From positions 1 to 8,277 of the forward strand of contig JAJOKI010000084.1 in the NCBI GenBank assembly GCA_021129915.1: 8,277 nt of DNA, written 5' to 3'. This document shows, piece by piece, positions 6,827 through 8,277 of this stretch. This DNA comes from Methanocellales archaeon. GTDB taxonomy: Archaea > Halobacteriota > UBA148 > JAJOKI01. The position numbers and the translations under genes were made by a program. Within the stretch, counting starts at the first letter, position 1; each line of letters starts with the position of its first letter. The notes below the pieces were generated by a model. The model worked only from the letters and a program-made list of their open reading frames with translations, made no database searches and was not told where the DNA came from.

Positions 6827-7018
6827 ATGGGCATTAAGCCAACATATATCAAAAAAATTGGAAACACCCTATTAAAACTACACCAAGATGTGTTTGCGAC
6901 CGATTTCGAAGAGAACAAAAATCTGGTGTCTGAACTCACGAATATCAGAAGTAAACGAATTAGAAACCGCGTTGCAGGATACGTAACCAGCAAATCAAAA
7001 ATTAAGAATACGAGGTAG
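6827..7018 (+). CDS. rps17e: Small ribosomal subunit protein eS17 (S17e)
   Basis: This is a small basic protein of the archaeal/eukaryotic 30S/40S subunit, absent from bacteria. At 63 residues it has the usual archaeal length. It contains the family core DVFATDFEENKNLVSELT followed by SKRIRNRVAGYVTSK. I chose the ATG at 6827 (protein starting MGIKPTYIKK) because GGAGAT lies at 6815-6820 with ideal spacing and because known archaeal eS17 proteins begin close to this point. The open frame extends upstream to a TTG at 6788, but that start would add 13 residues the family lacks and would have no ribosome-binding site. It is the first gene of a tight operon with dapA, whose start is 6 bases downstream. 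Confidence 0.93.
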   Translation: MGIKPTYIKKIGNTLLKLHQDVFATDFEENKNLVSELTNIRSKRIRNRVAGYVTSKSKIKNTR

Positions 7019-7024
7019 AAACGC

Positions 7025-7897
7025 GTGTTTGAAGGTGTAGCGCCAGCGCTTGTCACACCATTTACAAAAGATGGTAGAGTGGATGAAGAGGGGTTCAGGA
7101 AGAATATAGAATTCGTCATAGAAAATGGCGTGTCCGGAATTGTTCCAGCAGGATGCACTGGAGAGGCTGCTACACTCTCTTTTCAGGAGCAGAAAAGGAT
7201 CATCGAGGTGGCAGTAGATGTTTCCACAGTTCCCGTCATCGCGGGGACGGGGTCCAACAATACAAAAGAGGCGGTCGAGCTCACAAAATACGCAAAGGAT
7301 GCTGGCGCAGCTGGTGCAATGTTGATCAGTCCCTACTATAATAAGCCGACTGATTCGGGTTTAATCAAACATTATGAAACTGTCGCCAATTCGTGTGACA
7401 TTCCAATACTGTTGTACAACGTGCCATCCAGAACCGGGATAAACATGGGGGCCCACATATCGGCTGAATTGGCGAAAATTGAAAACATCGTCGGTATCAA
7501 AGAAGCCAGTGGGAACATATATCAAATTTCCCAGATCATCGAGCTGACACAAGATCAGAACTTTGCCGTGTTTTCCGGAGACGATGGCATGACCCTTCCA
7601 ATTTTAACACTTGGCGGGAGGGGTGCGATATCGGTTGCGGCCAACATAATTCCGAAGCAGATGAGTGACATGACATCCGCATTCTTCGAGGGGAATATCG
7701 ATGCAGCAAGAAGGATTCACCACGCCACATCTCCTCTGGTGCGTGCCCTGTTCATGGAGACCAATCCGATTCCAGTAAAGACTGCAATGAACTTGATGGG
7801 TTTGGCAGCGGGCGGGTTTAGATTGCCTCTGGCTCCTATGGGCGAAGAAAATGTAGCCAAGTTGCGTTACACCATGGAGTCGTCGGGGTTATTATGA
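7025..7897 (+). CDS. dapA: 4-hydroxy-tetrahydrodipicolinate synthase (DapA)
   Basis: The enzyme condenses pyruvate with aspartate semialdehyde, the first committed step of lysine/diaminopimelate synthesis, in the cytoplasm. It is a TIM barrel of 290 residues, the normal length. Key residues are visible: GCTGEAATL (43-51) with Thr45, the tyrosine of LLYNVPSRTG (Tyr131) with Arg136, and the Schiff-base lysine in GIKEASGN (Lys159). These equal Thr45, Tyr133, Arg138 and Lys161 of the E. coli enzyme. The start is GTG at 7025, with GAGGT (7012-7016) overlapping the eS17 stop; the MFEGVAPALVTPF opening matches the family, so no upstream residues are missing. The stop overlaps the dapB start by 4 bases. 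Paralogous aldolases such as N-acetylneuraminate lyase are unlikely given the adjacent dapB. Confidence 0.97.
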   Translation: MFEGVAPALVTPFTKDGRVDEEGFRKNIEFVIENGVSGIVPAGCTGEAATLSFQEQKRIIEVAVDVSTVPVIAGTGSNNTKEAVELTKYAKDAGAAGAMLISPYYNKPTDSGLIKHYETVANSCDIPILLYNVPSRTGINMGAHISAELAKIENIVGIKEASGNIYQISQIIELTQDQNFAVFSGDDGMTLPILTLGGRGAISVAANIIPKQMSDMTSAFFEGNIDAARRIHHATSPLVRALFMETNPIPVKTAMNLMGLAAGGFRLPLAPMGEENVAKLRYTMESSGLL

Positions 7898-8277
7898 TAG
7901 GTGTTGCGGTTGCCGGTGCGTCCGGGCGGATGGGCAAACTAATCATCCAGAATGTTGCCAGTGCGGACGATATGAAGCTTGTAGCTGCATTCGATGTCAA
8001 AGGAATTGGCACCGATGTTGAGGGGGTGCGTATATCGGATGCAAAGGATGTCCGCAGAGTGCTGATGGAAACCAATCCAGATGTCTTGGTCGACTTCACG
8101 ATTGCGCATGCGGCGGTAGAAAATGTAAAATCCGCTGCCGGGTGCGGCGTGAATCTGGTGGTGGGTACAACAGGGTTCACACAAGAGCAACATGCAGAAG
8201 TAGAGGGGGCGATCGATAAAAAAGTGGCGGCGGTCATCTCTCCCAATTTCTCGGTTGGCGTGAACGTCTTTTGGAAA
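7894..8277 (+). CDS. dapB: 4-hydroxy-tetrahydrodipicolinate reductase (DapB), N-terminal half, cut by the window edge
   Basis: This is the NAD(P)H-dependent reductase that acts on the dehydrated DapA product to form tetrahydrodipicolinate. The ATG overlaps the dapA stop (ATGA at 7894-7897), indicating coupled translation. The 128 codons seen are open to the last base, about half of the usual length of roughly 260 residues. Visible marks are the Rossmann cofactor motif GASGRMG (8-14), VDFT (66-69), GTTGF (91-95) and SPNFSVGVN (116-124). The catalytic HH-containing motif and the KxDAPSGT motif lie beyond the edge. The spacing between the Rossmann motif and VDFT is compact, as in archaeal and thermophile DapB. 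Confidence 0.95.
   Translation, partial: MIGVAVAGASGRMGKLIIQNVASADDMKLVAAFDVKGIGTDVEGVRISDAKDVRRVLMETNPDVLVDFTIAHAAVENVKSAAGCGVNLVVGTTGFTQEQHAEVEGAIDKKVAAVISPNFSVGVNVFWK

Noticed and set aside
7836..8246. 136-codon open frame on the - strand at the right end
   Set aside because: It is antisense to the end of dapA and the dapB N-terminal half, which carries the GASGRMG and GTTGF motifs on the + strand.

Overview
The window looks like a piece of an archaeal chromosome, most likely from a methanogen or methane/alkane-oxidising relative (Halobacteriota/Methanomicrobia-like), though the lineage cannot be fixed from sequence alone. The evidence is an archaeal-type ribosomal protein eS17 gene, a ThiD-ThiN fusion in place of ThiE, TATA-like boxes about 25-30 bases before the probable transcription starts, Shine-Dalgarno sequences of the GGTGAT/GGAGAT type, and a CRISPR repeat ending in ATTGAAAT.

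Layout. Positions 1-266 are the leader-distal (trailer) end of a CRISPR array with a 66-base period: two intact 30-base repeats, two 36-base spacers, and a last repeat split by a strongly palindromic insert of about 83 bases. No cas genes are visible. A small heat-shock protein (Hsp20) gene with its own promoter follows at 353-772.

Positions 935-5324 form a two-sided locus that appears devoted to sugar-glycerate compatible solutes. On the + strand are a mannosylglycerate-synthase-like glycosyltransferase and, 5 bases later, a glycerate 2-kinase of the MOFRL family. On the - strand, meeting the kinase tail-to-tail with a 4-base overlap, are a SerB-fold HAD phosphatase and then a glucosyl-3-phosphoglycerate synthase (GpgS, GT81-like). 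Together these would give both known routes to hexosylglycerate: a one-step route (NDP-sugar + D-glycerate) and a two-step route (NDP-sugar + 3-phosphoglycerate, then dephosphorylation). The kinase connects the glycerate and phosphoglycerate pools. This pairing, and a phosphatase that has lost the phosphoserine-binding residues of SerB, are the most interesting points in the window.

A 69-base divergent intergenic region, with one palindromic AT-rich box placed about equally far from both starts, separates this locus from thiDN (thiamine phosphate synthesis). After a promoter gap comes a tight operon of eS17, dapA and dapB (4-hydroxy-tetrahydrodipicolinate synthase and reductase, lysine/DAP pathway). 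dapB runs off the right edge.
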